Assembly (NCBI RefSeq): GCF_958299795.1
Contig: NC_133208.1
Location: 4,668,415-4,732,414 of the forward strand
Direction: 5' to 3'
Length of the DNA stretch: 64,000 bases
Source of the DNA: Porites lutea
Lineage: Eukaryota; Cnidaria; Anthozoa; Scleractinia; Poritidae
Shown here: positions 1 to 11,487 of the stretch, one piece after another
Layout of the letters: the number at the start of each line of letters is the position of its first letter
Position numbering within the stretch: position 1 is the stretch's first letter
The notes under the pieces: model-generated
Told to the model about the DNA's origin: nothing
Databases searched by the model: none
The model's input: the letters and a program-made list of their open reading frames with translations, nothing else
Position numbers and translations under genes: made by a program

Positions 1-1383
1 CAGTTTTAAACCTTTTGAAAACATGTGTGAAGATCATGGAGATAGCTCTGCTTGATTGCTAGAATCGAAAAAAGGATTTGATTAGTATGTATCGAGACAC
101 TCTTGTTAGCGGTTTTGTATACATTTCGGTCTACTTTAACAAATTAGCGAATAATTTTAAACAACTCGATAGATTTTTTAAAAAAATTAAGATTCTTCTC
201 GTAATTCAAACTGAGAATTAGTCAGCCACTTCTTCATTTTCATAACCATTGTTAAATGCTATCTGCCATACTCTGTTCTTCGAGTGGAGATGATTCTAGA
301 AAGTTATGCGAAAGTTTATTTTAATCAATTCACGACTGGAAATAGCCCATTCCAACTAGTGCAGCGGCAGTATAGTGCCCAACAAAAAAAACTGCAAATA
401 TGTAAATTACTCATCACATGCTAGGCAACCACTGTTATGTAACTGGATTATTACGCCGACTTCAGGTTAATATTCAGGTCTTTAAAATAATTAAATAAAC
501 ATGGAGACGTCTTTAAAAACTGGCTTTGCCCAAATTTTCTCTCGCTGCCCAAAAAATCTGAGTTGCCCAAAATTAGGGGGGGCTGCAGCCCCCCTCGCCT
601 CCCGGCCCGTACGCCTATGTTTGGGGCTCGTCAGTATGGTGTAAACAACCAGGTAAGCTCTGATGAAAAATATCCGCGCACTCTGATTTAAGCCCTAGCC
701 TATAAAACCCTCAACACCCACAGAATCACGCCATACCACGTGTCTTCTGGCGAAAATAAAGGATTAGCTAAAACCAACGTCAAAAACATGGACAGAACCA
801 TGCAAAAATTACAGCATATCGGATCTATAAAAGATCTACGGCCCCAAAATACATCATGTAAAGTACAAACATTAACCACACAGGACTGCAAAGGACCGCA
901 AACGAATATGCCGAACGTAGGATCACGTGATACTATCATCTTTACAGTATTCTGCTTGCAGAATTAATACGGTCTACTTGGAATTGACTTTGCCATAGCC
1001 CCCGGCTACCCGACTTAAGTACTAGCTTAGCTTTTTGGCGTTGCAATGGCGGTCATTTTACTTCCGGGTTTCATTCATACTTTTCGCGGTGGTTGTAAAG
1101 TTCTTTCTGTATATAAAGAAAGCTGTTTGGCGTTCTTTACTTCCACAACACGTTTGCAAGAACAGATCTTGACTGATCTTATAAATCAAGCTGGGACAAT
1201 AATTCTAAATAAATTCAGACTGATAAACACGCAAAATTTATCATCAATTACTTAAGCACATGTATGAAAGTTAAGGCTGTATGTCAAAACTCGATTATCT
1301 CAGTAGGGATTTTCTTTAATTTCTCCCTAAATTTGAGAAGATGAGATCGTGTAGATGTTGCGACTAGATTCACAATACCTTAC
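1..1383. other. Non-coding stretch, left edge
   Basis: No exon is supported here. The sequence is AT-rich. Around 540-625 lies a GC-rich patch (run of G, then GCAGCCCCCCTCGCC and a CGTACGCC motif) that resembles the end of a short dispersed DNA element. The remaining exons of the minus-strand gene whose first exon is at 1384-1536 would be expected to the left; I looked for its TM2 exon (a C/L-x-T-G motif before a donor) and did not find it, so that gene probably continues past the window edge. Confidence 0.5.
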
Positions 1384-1536
1384 CCATATCCCGACCCAGA
1401 TACCAGCATAGAAAGAATCCAGCCACAGATATTTCATTTGAAGAATAACTTGAACAGCGCCACATAGCATCATGAAAGCCCCCAACATAATATGCGCAAG
1501 AGACAGGCAAAATATCTTGCATGATACTACTGGCAT
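1384..1536 (-). CDS. First exon of an MS4A/CD20-like four-pass membrane gene (G0, subfamily B), partial
   Basis: This exon codes 51 residues from an ATG at 1536: a short Cys-containing N terminus (MPVVSCKIFC), a TM1 helix (LAHIMLGAFMMLCGAVQVI), a short loop (LQMKYLWLDSF) and the family signature GIWVGIW directly before a GT donor (GTAAGG on the minus strand). It matches the first exon of G1 at 16.3 kb closely (LQ.KYL.LDS, GIWVG.W), so both belong to one subfamily with Cys near the start rather than the MA.NSA start of subfamily A. The intron after it is phase 0 as in all other copies. Exons 2 and later are not seen and should lie to the left of the window. An in-frame extension upstream exists but lacks another ATG. 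The function of the family in cnidarians is not known to me; the four-pass fold is the supported part. Confidence 0.7.
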
Positions 1537-1932
1537 GATGAAATTCAACTCGTAAAAGTAAGAACCTTACTGATGTGTCTCGGGCTGTGAATAATTCTAC
1601 TCGACCACGGAGAACTGCGTGTCGTAGTGTTGTCCCTTCGTCGCCGTTAATTGTCAGCTGGTATACTTTAAACTTGATATATCCTGTAGACTAAGTATTA
1701 ATTTCGCACATTCCATTCAGAGGGTAAAGACAGTAAACTCTAAAGCCGCTCTCCTTTCAACTTAGTCCAACTCAAGTAGCCTTTAAAAATGCACTCCAAT
1801 GCCCAAAGTTATCGAAAGGTGAAGCAGGTTAAGGTACAGGAGTGTCCTTGTAAATACAGGGCAACTCATTTTAACGTGATTATCTTATATCTTCCCGATG
1901 GAAGACGGAGAGAAGAGAAAGGTCCACCTGAT

Positions 1933-2399
1933 CGCCCGGGGGGGGGGGGGGGTACTCCCATACATTACCTATACGGGTATGTGCCGCCCAACGGGGTCGT
2001 GATTTTGAAGCTCCTGGTTTAGAACGGGGTATTCATTTCAGAGGCGTTTTCTAGAACGGGGTATTATATTTCGGACGCACGAAAGCTCCAGTTTTGTAAG
2101 CAGCCATTTGAAATTATTCAAGGACAGATTGCTTTTAAAAATACGGTTCAATGCGTTAACAAGTAAACTGTTATACTCTTGTTGCACCCCAGAACGGAGT
2201 ATAAAATATATATTGGCCCATTTCTAGAACGGGGTATCAGTTTTAGGGCGAATTCTAGAACGAGGTATAAAAAATTGGCCCATTTCTAGAACGGGGTATC
2301 AATTTTAGGGGAAATTTTTTTTAGAACAGGGTGCCAATTTGGAGTCCCGGGCGGCACATACCCACCCAAAAAATACCCAAGTTCCCCCCCCCCCGGGCG
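1933..2399. mobile_element. Non-autonomous DNA element with long inverted ends and AGAACGGGGTAT repeats
   Basis: The ends are inverted repeats beginning CGCCCGGGG and continuing through a poly-G run to a shared GGTATGTGCCGCCC segment. The interior carries several copies of TAGAACGGGGTAT. It is flanked by TGAT on both sides (1929-1932 and 2400-2403). The paralogous block near 33.39 kb has the same flanks without the element, so this is a filled site against an empty site. No coding capacity is visible. Confidence 0.8.
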
Positions 2400-2403
2400 T
2401 GAT

Positions 2404-3250
2404 CGACCTTGGACGTCTGAGAATCAGGCTATCAGGGTCATTCAGTGCTGTCATCGTCGGCCTATTCTTTCTTTGAACTTGAAATGCGCAAACCTTTGTT
2501 AATTAATCAAGAAACTGAGTTAATTGGATTATTTTGCTCCATTTGGTATATTTCTAATATCTAAAATAATCAAGGTCTCGGTAAGTTATATCAGCCTCGA
2601 CCTTCGTTATTCCGAATATCTTCATCCAATGATTGTTTAAAATGTAGCGTTTCCTGTCTCGTTATAGTACTATGCAGTTGACAACCAGTTCTAAGCAAGC
2701 TGGTGGACAGGGTAAGCTTGCTTCTTCAATTTAATCTGCTAACAGAATTATAAGCTTATATGTTAGATGCACGTTAATACACACTTCTATGGCTGTTTAT
2801 GTGTTCCGCCAAAATAACTAGTGCAATTCGTACAATAAGTACACTGTGTTAGAGCTCGACATGTCCTAATTTATATATATGTCAATTTTAACTCCTTCAC
2901 AGTTATCCCTTGCTCGGCTTGATTTTATTTTTTCTTTGTCAAGAATATTGATTTTTATTCGGAGAAAATAAGCTTTAGTTCAGCACCGGGCCAAACTTTA
3001 GCTCTATTTTTCCTCCAACCATCCAACCTGCTCCTGATCTTGTAGAGCAGACCAAACAGTTGGTTAAAAGTTTGAAATGGTGCATGTAATTATTGGTTTT
3101 TAAACTAAACTGATAAAACTATTCCTTTTCTCTAAACTGCAAAACTAGCGAACAAAACCAAAAAACAGCACTAAGTAAAGCCAAGTGTTCAGTGCTAATA
3201 ACAATTCGATGAACGGTACATCTAACACGTTTAACATTCCCTTTATAGCG
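2404..3250 (-). pseudogene. Relic duplicated block: MS4A-like gene 3' region that lost its coding exons
   Basis: This stretch is homologous to the 3' part and intron of G3 (about 21.5-22.7 kb) and to the G3b block (about 33.4-35.2 kb). Shared landmarks in order are GGACGTCTGA, AATAATCAAGGTCTCGG, CAAGCTGG.GACAGGGTAAGC, TATGTTAGATGCA, then an ATCCAACC.GCT.CTGATC landmark. Immediately after that landmark the sequence jumps to the part that in G3 lies beyond exon 4 (TTTTAAACTAA..TGAT, ending at CACATCTAACAC). The tail exon present in the other two copies is therefore absent, apparently by deletion, and no exon 3 follows. No open reading frame of the family remains. Confidence 0.7.
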
Positions 3251-5745
3251 GACACTGTAGAGATCTTCAGTTAGTGTCCTCATTTCCGGAGAGTCCGTAA
3301 ATAGCGGGAGTTTATTTCAGTCAAGCATCTCCGATTTATTTTTCCCTAGGATTTAGCTGCTGTCCGTATTATTGGGGTGTCCGTTGTAGCAGGGTGTCCG
3401 TAAGGCGAGAGTTGACTGTAGTGGGTTTGACGATGATAATGATAATGATGATGCGAATGAATAATGATGACGATAATTTATTTATTGATAAACTTCGCCA
3501 AGAGGCCTTGATCACTAACAGAGCACTCTCCAGAACGAGGTCCATAATAATAATTACTTTATTTTTACTGCATGAATGGATCAGCTGAATTGATAAAAAC
3601 AGCTGGTACGAACCTGACATGCATAATGAAATATTTCAAAGTCCAGGTAAAGGCCAACAAAGGTACAGTCAAATTCCGTTAATACGGACACTGAACTAAG
3701 AGGCTAGGGAACGTGACCGTAGGTGGAATTTTCTTTATAGTTTACTGGTGTTGAAGTAAAAAATGAGACGAAGTTAATATGTTGATATGTATTATCAGCA
3801 GTTCACATTATGTCATTGCCTAGGCAAAAGCCTTCTTCGTATTCGCTTTTTTTTACATCACCAGTCAGTAACGCCATTCCTTAGTGGTGCACCCCCTCCT
3901 CTGACTCCTCCCCAGTCGTCTCTCATTTTATTAGTATTTGGTGTGGAAGACTAGAACGGGCCCTTTAACGAAGGGGATTACGGGAAGGAAGAAGGGAGAA
4001 GGTAGAGACGTCGTCTCCCCTCCTCACGTTTTCCCATCTTCCCCGCGCGCATAACCCAAGCGCTTCCCTAGTAAATAATTAATGAGTAGAGACATCTTAG
4101 AGACGACTGGGGACGAGTCAGCCCCCTCCTAAGGAAAATACAGGATCCGCCTCTGGAATCCACGCGAAGCGCAGGAATGTGAGTAAGGAATTAAAAATGT
4201 CAAAGGCGGTCAAGGAGGTCAATGAAATGTGAAATGACCCTTTAAATTATTATCTCTTGAAAATAACCTACTACAGAAAACGTAAAACTAACAAAAAAAA
4301 CATAATCACTGATTTTAAAGCGAAAACTACTGCGTTCTTATACAGATTGAGCTATATCACGCGACCGACTCAAGGGAGCCCATGCGGTTTAATAAGCAGC
4401 TATATAGTTTATTTTATTTATTATTCACAATTACTCACAATTACTCACTCGCTTTGGAAGTTAAGTCAACGTCACAGCTTACTATGTTTCCCAAGCGTTT
4501 CATTTAAAGTTATAACAAAACAGAGACGAACATCGCCGGGAGGGGGGAATTCCTTATAAGAGGCTAATGGGGATGTGTCGCTGGATGGGTTCGTATTGTC
4601 ACGACTGGATTGACTATGATGGGGTCGCACATTTTCGGATTTTTTGGGGTAGGACAGTTCTTCATATTCACGGTTAGCAAACGTACCAGAATGTTTGTTC
4701 TGTAGGTGAAAAGTAAAGTGTTTTTCATTCAATTTAAAAAATGGGTCAATTCATAAAAAACAAAAGTGGCTAAGTTGGGATCGCGGAAATTACATATTTG
4801 TCCCAAAGTGACTGCGGTGGGGTCTATAATTGCCCACAGAATAGACTGCAATGGGGTAGGGGCCCTGAGAGGCAAGCGACACATGCCCAGCAAAAATTAA
4901 CCCATTATTAGTACCCCCCCCCCCCCCCGCACCCCATTCTCCGGGGGAACGTCTCTTTAAAAATTAGGTAGCCACGTCACACTGTGGGAATTCAAGTCGT
5001 GACATTAAAATTTCCGTAAAGCAAACACTAACAATTAAGCAAAACTTTTTTTCCTTGAACTTAGTGCTCTGGTGGCACATTCTCTACTTCTTTAATTAAC
5101 TCTCGTGAATCTTATTCCTGGAGGATTGGCTGGTTGTCCTGTCCTGCTATGCCATCGTTTACTCCTGCATCATTCTGCAGCGACTCGTTTTGCTTAACCT
5201 GCAACGGGAAGTAAATAAATCCTCTGTTTAGACTGCTGGGGGCTTATTTATTTCAAACACATTTAAGGGGAGCTATCTTGAGAGGCGGGGTGTTTTACTA
5301 TATTTAGCAAAGACGATGCTATCCGCAGTTTTCACTAAAGAACTTAAGTACAGGAAGTTGAAAGTCATGCAGCCGAGGGTCAAAAACAAATTCGGAATCC
5401 CGGATCAGTTCAAACGGAGTTTTACAGTCGTGATTGATTAATATAGTCTATCATTTATTAAAAATCAAACGCCAACAACGGTGATAACCCATTGTGATCT
5501 TCCGCATTTGCATATGAACTTGCATTGACGTTTCGTATGTTAGTCAACATACATTTTCAAAAGATATCTGAAAAGGATAACAACAGGAGATAGGGGGCTT
5601 AAAAGGGAGGAGGGCTTATTGGGCGGGGTGGGGGGTGGTATTAGAGAGAGAGAGGGCGTGTTGAGAGGGGAGTATTTACGGTAAAGAAATATAGAAGTAA
5701 AGGACAATAGTAGTGAAAAAAAGGAAGAAAATAAGTCGCCTCAGC

Positions 5746-5850
5746 GTAGTCTCCTTCGCAGCCGTTTTTAGTGTCGTCAGTCAAAGCTCCTCCCTCCCCA
5801 CAAAAGGAGCGTTGCGTGACGACCCTAAAAACGGCTGTGAAGGATACTAC
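5746..5850. mobile_element. Short palindromic MITE (GTAGTCTCCTTCGCAG family)
   Basis: The two halves are inverted copies: GTAGTCTCCTTCGCAGCCGT at the left and its complement ending CTGTGAAGGATACTAC at the right, about 105 bp in all. The same family occurs at 59566-59672, with a diverged copy next to it at 59469-59557 and a fragment near 42.47 kb. There is no coding capacity. Confidence 0.75.
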
Positions 5851-6880
5851 TCCAGGGTGGATCTCTCACTATAACGGTCTCTAACTTGCAGTCCTAGAGT
5901 GTTCAAAGTAACGGTTGAACCGTACGAATGAAGTTGTATTCTATACTCAAAGGAATCTGGCGTTGCCAGTCAATATTTAACCGAAGTTACTCAAAGGTCC
6001 AGTAGACCTTATCACGGTTTTCGACGCCATCTTAACGAGTAGGCAACCGCGTGCGAAATTACAGTGTTTGTATGAGAATCGAATATTTTCCTCAAAACGG
6101 CTGTCATGAAAAAAACATGAATTGTAAACTTAAAAGCTTCTCTCTCCTAACGATTCTACTGAAAATAAAATTGAGGGCGTTACATGCCGGCTACAAGTGC
6201 TAGAACTACTTTGTAAAATTTTCCATACATTGTCTGTAAAAATTTCTCTTCCTGCCGACTAAAATTTCCCGGGAAAAATTGTGGACAAATATGTGTAAAA
6301 TCAAAAGCAAGCGTCTGGAGAAATTTAAGCACAGTAACGACCCTCGAAATTTTAATAAAATCCTTTGCTGTGTAGCTTTAGTTTACAATTCAAATTTTTT
6401 CAGCACAGGCGTTTTAGGGAAATTATTCACGGCATTAGATTCTCATACAAACACTGTAAAAGATGGCGTCGAAAACCGTGATAAGACCTATAAAAACAAC
6501 CCTGAAAACTGTGCGTGACGCTGCTTAATGGTGGGGCGTCAATTAACATGGTCTGTTAAAAAAAAAAAGAAGTATATCTTATCTCACCTGAGGTAATTCC
6601 AATGTAGATTCGCCACGCCCTAGTAGGCAATAAGTAACTTGCTCTCCATTTTCAAAATATAACCACTAAAAAGAAAAAGGAAGTTTTTAGAAACATTCAC
6701 TAGCCCTACACTCACCTGGCCGTATAGCGGACATGCGCCCCAATAAACCGGACAGCAACCTCGTAGAAGAGAGAACCTGGCAACGAGGTTGTACGGACAG
6801 CAGCTAAATCCCTGGCAGAAGTTACTGGTTTTTGACAAAAACCCGCTTATTACATAATCACCTCATATGAGGTTATGTGG

Positions 6881-7053
6881 AATCCAGGATATCTTTTTGG
6901 TTGCGGAATTTGGAATCCTGGGCTTTGGAATTGAAAATTTGGCAACCGCAAAACCGTCAACGACTGGAATCCGGAATCCAGTACCTTTTTTGAATCCGGA
7001 ATCCACCTTGGAATTCAGAATTCAAGACTATCTTGGATTCCCTTTCATGGGGT
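6881..7053. repeat. GAATCCGG-rich dispersed repeat, copy 1
   Basis: Dense in GGAATCC / GAATCCGG words and ends in a CCTTTCATGGGGTGA-like segment. It is one of at least six copies in the window (others near 9.45, 23.82, 30.0, 36.3 and 56.5 kb). Better preserved copies have inverted ends related to CTCCATGTAAG / CTACATGGAGTGA. Confidence 0.7.
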
Positions 7054-8094
7054 GAACGAAATTTCTCCGTAACCGTAGTCTCTCCACTATGCCGTAACGG
7101 ACTAGCTCACAGGCACTTTTTTTAGTTCCAGCGAAACACCATCCTATTAGTACAGTTTCAACTCTTCAGACTCACAAAAAATATATTCCATCCCTTTTTA
7201 TCTTGATAGTTTTCATTTTATTTTATTTTATTTTTATCATGATAGTTATCACTCTCTAACTAGAGTTACAAAATCCTGTTAAGCTATGCACCAATTAAAA
7301 TTGATGTCCAGATAACCACTTGTTGCACATCTACTGCAAACGTTATCTAAGGAAATTCTCCCCTCTCTCCCCCATTACAAATACACTTACTTAGCGCGAA
7401 GCGCTTTAAGTAATGTGCTTTGCGGCTTTTATCACTAATCTCAGTTCAGATTCTAGGTATACCGTCTGATCAGTACACCATTTAACGGATTAAAATAAAT
7501 ATGTACCTATTTATACAGTTATTTACTACCTAAGGATACTTACTTCTTCATCATAGTTTCTTTTTCTGTAAACATTTCTGCTCATAATCAGGTATCCGTC
7601 GGGTGCACCCCGGGACGGCTAAATAAAATTAACATCATCGATCAATACATGTCGTGATCAGCTTACATAGTTCAAACATTGACGCCGGATCGTTTTATGA
7701 CAAGAACATGCTCATTGTTTTTCCCTTGAACTGAACCAGCTTGTAAAGTATTTCAAATTATTTTCCTTCAAGTCTTATATCTAAATTCACACAGAGCATA
7801 TAATTAATCAGACAATAACTTTAATTTTCTTATAACTGGTAGCCGTTTAGGTTTTAAATTTTAATTTACCACCCAAAACGGAGTAGCAATTTAAGCGACT
7901 TGTTACATTCACGTTGGTCAGCATATCATCCACTACACCATAAACCGAGAGCTTAGTGGCAGCGTAGCTCGGTGAGTGCGAAAATTCAGTAACTATGCAG
8001 CCGCTCAGTGCTCGCAAGGTGTCTCCTCGTTGGTCGCAAAAATTACAATAGCACAATAAGCCAGTAGCAAAGCAATTAGCTTATAGGGTTAGAG

Positions 8095-8502
8095 AGCTGG
8101 GTGCTATATGACCCAAAAGGTTTGGTCTGCTATGCATCCATGAAATTTCGGTTCTGACAAAACCGTCCGTGCTTCCGCACATTCATGTTAGCAGATGTGA
8201 AATTTATGTCGCACTGACTTGCTTTAGGCCCAGTTAAAGCATATGCTGTATACAAATTGTGTTGGACATCCATGTAATGATTAATTGACAGCTGTCAAAA
8301 TGGGGTATCCGCTGACCAGTGTCACATGACTGTATCGCTGGTTCAGGTGTACAACTTTTTGAGGTGACGTGTCTTTTTAAAGTTCTCCGCTCAAGAGTTG
8401 TGGTATTCAAGTAATCGAAGGCTCGGAAAACTTTAAATGTACTTTAGAAAGTAGGTTTCCACGAGAGCTTCGCTTTTGGCCTTGGCTAAATCTATATAGT
8501 AA
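8095..8502. mobile_element. Relic of the GAGCTTCGC..TGGCTAAATC element
   Basis: It ends in GAGAGCTTCGCTTTTGGCC then TTGGCTAAATCTATAT, matching the end of the fuller element at 26836-27624. It begins near TATGCATCCATGAAATTTCGG, comparable to TATGCATCCGATAAATTTGG in that copy. The start is uncertain. Confidence 0.5.
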
Positions 8503-9454
8503 TAACAACTATAATAATAATAATAATTATCTACGAAAACGCTTACTGTTTCAAGTGTCGTTTAAGCAACATCTAATTAAAAAGCAGTATCTCGTTATCT
8601 CACCTGATTCTGAGGTAACATGTTATTACTAACTTCTCCTGTTATTATTTTGTAGTAATAAAGACTCTTGTCATGGTTTCTCGCCAATCCCCACTAGAAG
8701 TCAAAAGGAGGTTTGTTAAGTCAACTTTCGGCTTGCATACCCTTTTTGCTGTTATGGAGACCCCGATAATACTGATATAGATGATAATATAAGTTACTGT
8801 CACAGACTTTAAAAAAACCATGTGCGAGTAGTTCGTCCTTGGAAACTCAGTGTTTAATTTTAATAAGTTTGTGTTTGGCCTAAAAATTGATTTAGATCCA
8901 AGCCTAATTGAGCCTCCCTCACTTTTGTCATATTTAGTTGTACCATTTTTTGTCTTTATTTGTCGTGTGTGTTGTTGTTGTTTTTTTTTCGTTTTCATCA
9001 GCGCCCCATTCAAACCAGCCTCGCTATATTGGTTAAAATAAATAAATAAACAGATTGCTCAGTGGAAAAAAAAAGTCGTTCCTCAGGCATCGTGATACTT
9101 GCTGGAAAGTTTGGCATCTTAGGTAAAAATTGAGTGGGAAATAGGAATCATAGCTTGCTGGCAGTCATTTCTGACACGCAACATCCGCTTCCTGGCTCAC
9201 TATGGCGTACGATCCCCGCCAAAATTCATGGTCTCAATTTTAAAGTCATCATTTAAATTTCTAACCACGGCACTTGAATCTTACAGCTGAATTCAAAATT
9301 TTTCACTCTTCCTTTAGATTTCGCATCATTGGAAAACGTTTTTACGCTCGTCTTTTAGACTCAACTCTTCTAGTTGACCTTGCTCGCTGTTGATTTTCAA
9401 CTCGCTTGAATGCCTGAGCCAATACTCACAGCTTTCTTGCTTACTCAGTTTTAG

Positions 9455-9651
9455 TCGCCCCATGTAAGAAAATCAGGATTCCGGAATCCTGTGCTTTGGA
9501 ATCCGGACTACAGCTCAAGGAATCCGGAATCCCACTGACGATTGGGATCCAGAATCCAAGTTCTACTGACAAATACTGGAATTCAGTACCTAGAATCCGG
9601 AGTCCACTGCGTGGAATCCAAGACCGTCCTGGATTCCCCTACATGGAGTGA
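9455..9651. repeat. GAATCCGG-rich dispersed repeat, copy 2
   Basis: The best bounded copy: it starts CCCCATGTAAGAAAATCAGG and ends CCCCTACATGGAGTGA, which are inverted relatives of each other, with many GGAATCCGGA words between. The layout suggests a non-autonomous DNA element with internal short-period repeats. Confidence 0.7.
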
Positions 9652-11487
9652 TTTTAGCAACTGCTTAGACTTTAATTGAGGCATGCTTGATTTCTAGCGC
9701 GAGTGTGACCGAGGGGCGAAGAACTGAACAGTGCTACTATTATGACTTGGTATAGATGTAATTACGTTTTACTTGGATACGTACTTCGTCGCCATTTACT
9801 ATGTTTTTATAAACCGTTTTCATTCCAGCCACAAATCCATCTGGAGGATTCACCTACAATTGTGACACAAGAAAACAAAATGTTACCCTGCGAGAAGTGG
9901 TTTCTCGAGGCCAGACCGAGGCTTCGAAAAGAAGGAATGGTCCACTGCGAACAACCGTTTGCTTCTTTGATCCAGTCGCCGTCCACTGCCAGTGACGAAT
10001 AAGTTAACTTTGACCAGGTACAACCCGTTTAACAAGCCTGAAGGCTGTCGCGCGCATTTGTTGATGCTTATAACTGCAGCCTCAATGGGATCCTGCTTTG
10101 AATTAATTGCGCTCCTTCATTCTCGGCTTTATAGCGATTATTCCTACCCAACTACTTTGTGAAATGTAGGCGAAACCAACTGGTGGTTAAGAGCTGAATT
10201 CCCTGGGACCATATCCAAGTTTAAAAGAAGAAATTTCATCGTTGATTGTCTAAGCTCTACCAAAACGCGAAATTAGGCGTTTCCACGACGTAGTCACGGC
10301 GTGCGAAACGGCCAAGAAATGTACAAAAAATGTGTGATGCACGAGCAAAGTTGTTGTTTTGCTTATTGAACGTATTTTTTTGTTTTTTTTTTTATGTTGT
10401 TTTTGTTGTTGGTGGTGGTCGTTTAATCTAATGCTTCTGCAAAACAAGAGGAAGTTGTTGCATTTAACGTTGGTTTTGATGGTCATTAGAAAAGCAAAAG
10501 GTTGCTCGCAGAGGTTTTTCTCCCTTCGTAGCGTGGCGTCCAGCCTGAAAAAACCACTGATCGTAGAGAAACAAAATGTCAGCTTGCAAAGTACAATGAT
10601 ATATTTTTTTAAATTTGCATTTATTAACTGATTTTTGCGTATTAGACCAAGTTTCGATATGTTGAAAGTCATACTTGGTTACGAGGCTTGCAGGAATAGA
10701 ACAAAAGAATTGTATAACACATTGGTAATTTTTAAGATGGTTTCTTCAGTTTGTTAATTTTATTCACCTTAGCCTCGCAGCCAAGTACTGTATGAATTTT
10801 GACATATCAAAATTGGTCTTCCTATTACAGAGCATTCTTTATTTAAAAAGCTGACTGTTTTTCCCATGATTCGAACAAGTCGAAATATACGTCAGTTTCG
10901 CCATTTTTCATGGTCGCACACATCTTGATTCTTTCTAGACAACAAGTGGTAGGAGTAGGGCCAATTATCGTGTCTTAAATTTATGCTGTTATAAGGAAAA
11001 ACTCTTCGAGCTGTTACTTGACATGATCAAGCTTCGCTTGTAGAGAGTTTTCACATGACTTCACGACCGCCAATTACAACGAAACAGCGGTCATGTTGGT
11101 GCATTCCTAAACGATTCCTGTGGGTGTTGAACCTTATCCTTATTAAAAAAGTATCTTTTGAGTCAACAGATTTACATGGCTGCTGACCATGCGAGTGAAA
11201 ACACTGAGAAACGTACATTTTTGCTTAAAATATTTAGTACAGGCATTTTTGACCCTTCTTTGATATTTTATTTTTGCATGAATCCGGATAGTTACCTTTA
11301 TTTGCATCAAAGAGTGTGTCGTGGCAATTATTGGGCTCCATGTCCAATAAAAAAAAATAGTCGACTCTCTAATTTCTTCGCTCTCACGCAGTTAGTCGGC
11401 CTATTTCTCCTATTAAGGAGCCTTGTTCAAAGCCTGGGTGTGAAAGCACGAGAGTCTTTCTGAACTCCAACTATTAAAATGCCATAC

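Larger units (their letters stand above)
3251..11487. other. Repeat-rich intergenic stretch between G0 and G1
   Basis: I see no supportable gene. Contents include a repeat with GTCCGTAA/GCGGACA words (3.25-3.42 kb), a short simple run of ATGATGA (3.43-3.47 kb), an element with inverted GGATGTGTCGCT / AGCGACACATGC ends (about 4.53-4.93 kb), a G/A-rich tract (5.6-5.75 kb), a palindromic element (5746-5850), two GAATCCGG-rich repeats (about 6.88 and 9.45 kb), a relic of the element seen whole at 26.8 kb (about 8.1-8.5 kb), and dispersed repeats at 9.85-10.56 kb that share GCGA(A/G)CAACC.TTTGCTT in both orientations. Short open frames here look like chance or repeat-derived. Confidence 0.55.

Noticed and set aside
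9742-10002. Plus-strand frame ending SPSTASDE as a gene
   Set aside because: Part of it (CGAACAACCGTTTGCTT) recurs inverted at about 10.5 kb, and it contains the GCGAGAAGTGGTTTCTCG palindrome; it looks like repeat DNA.
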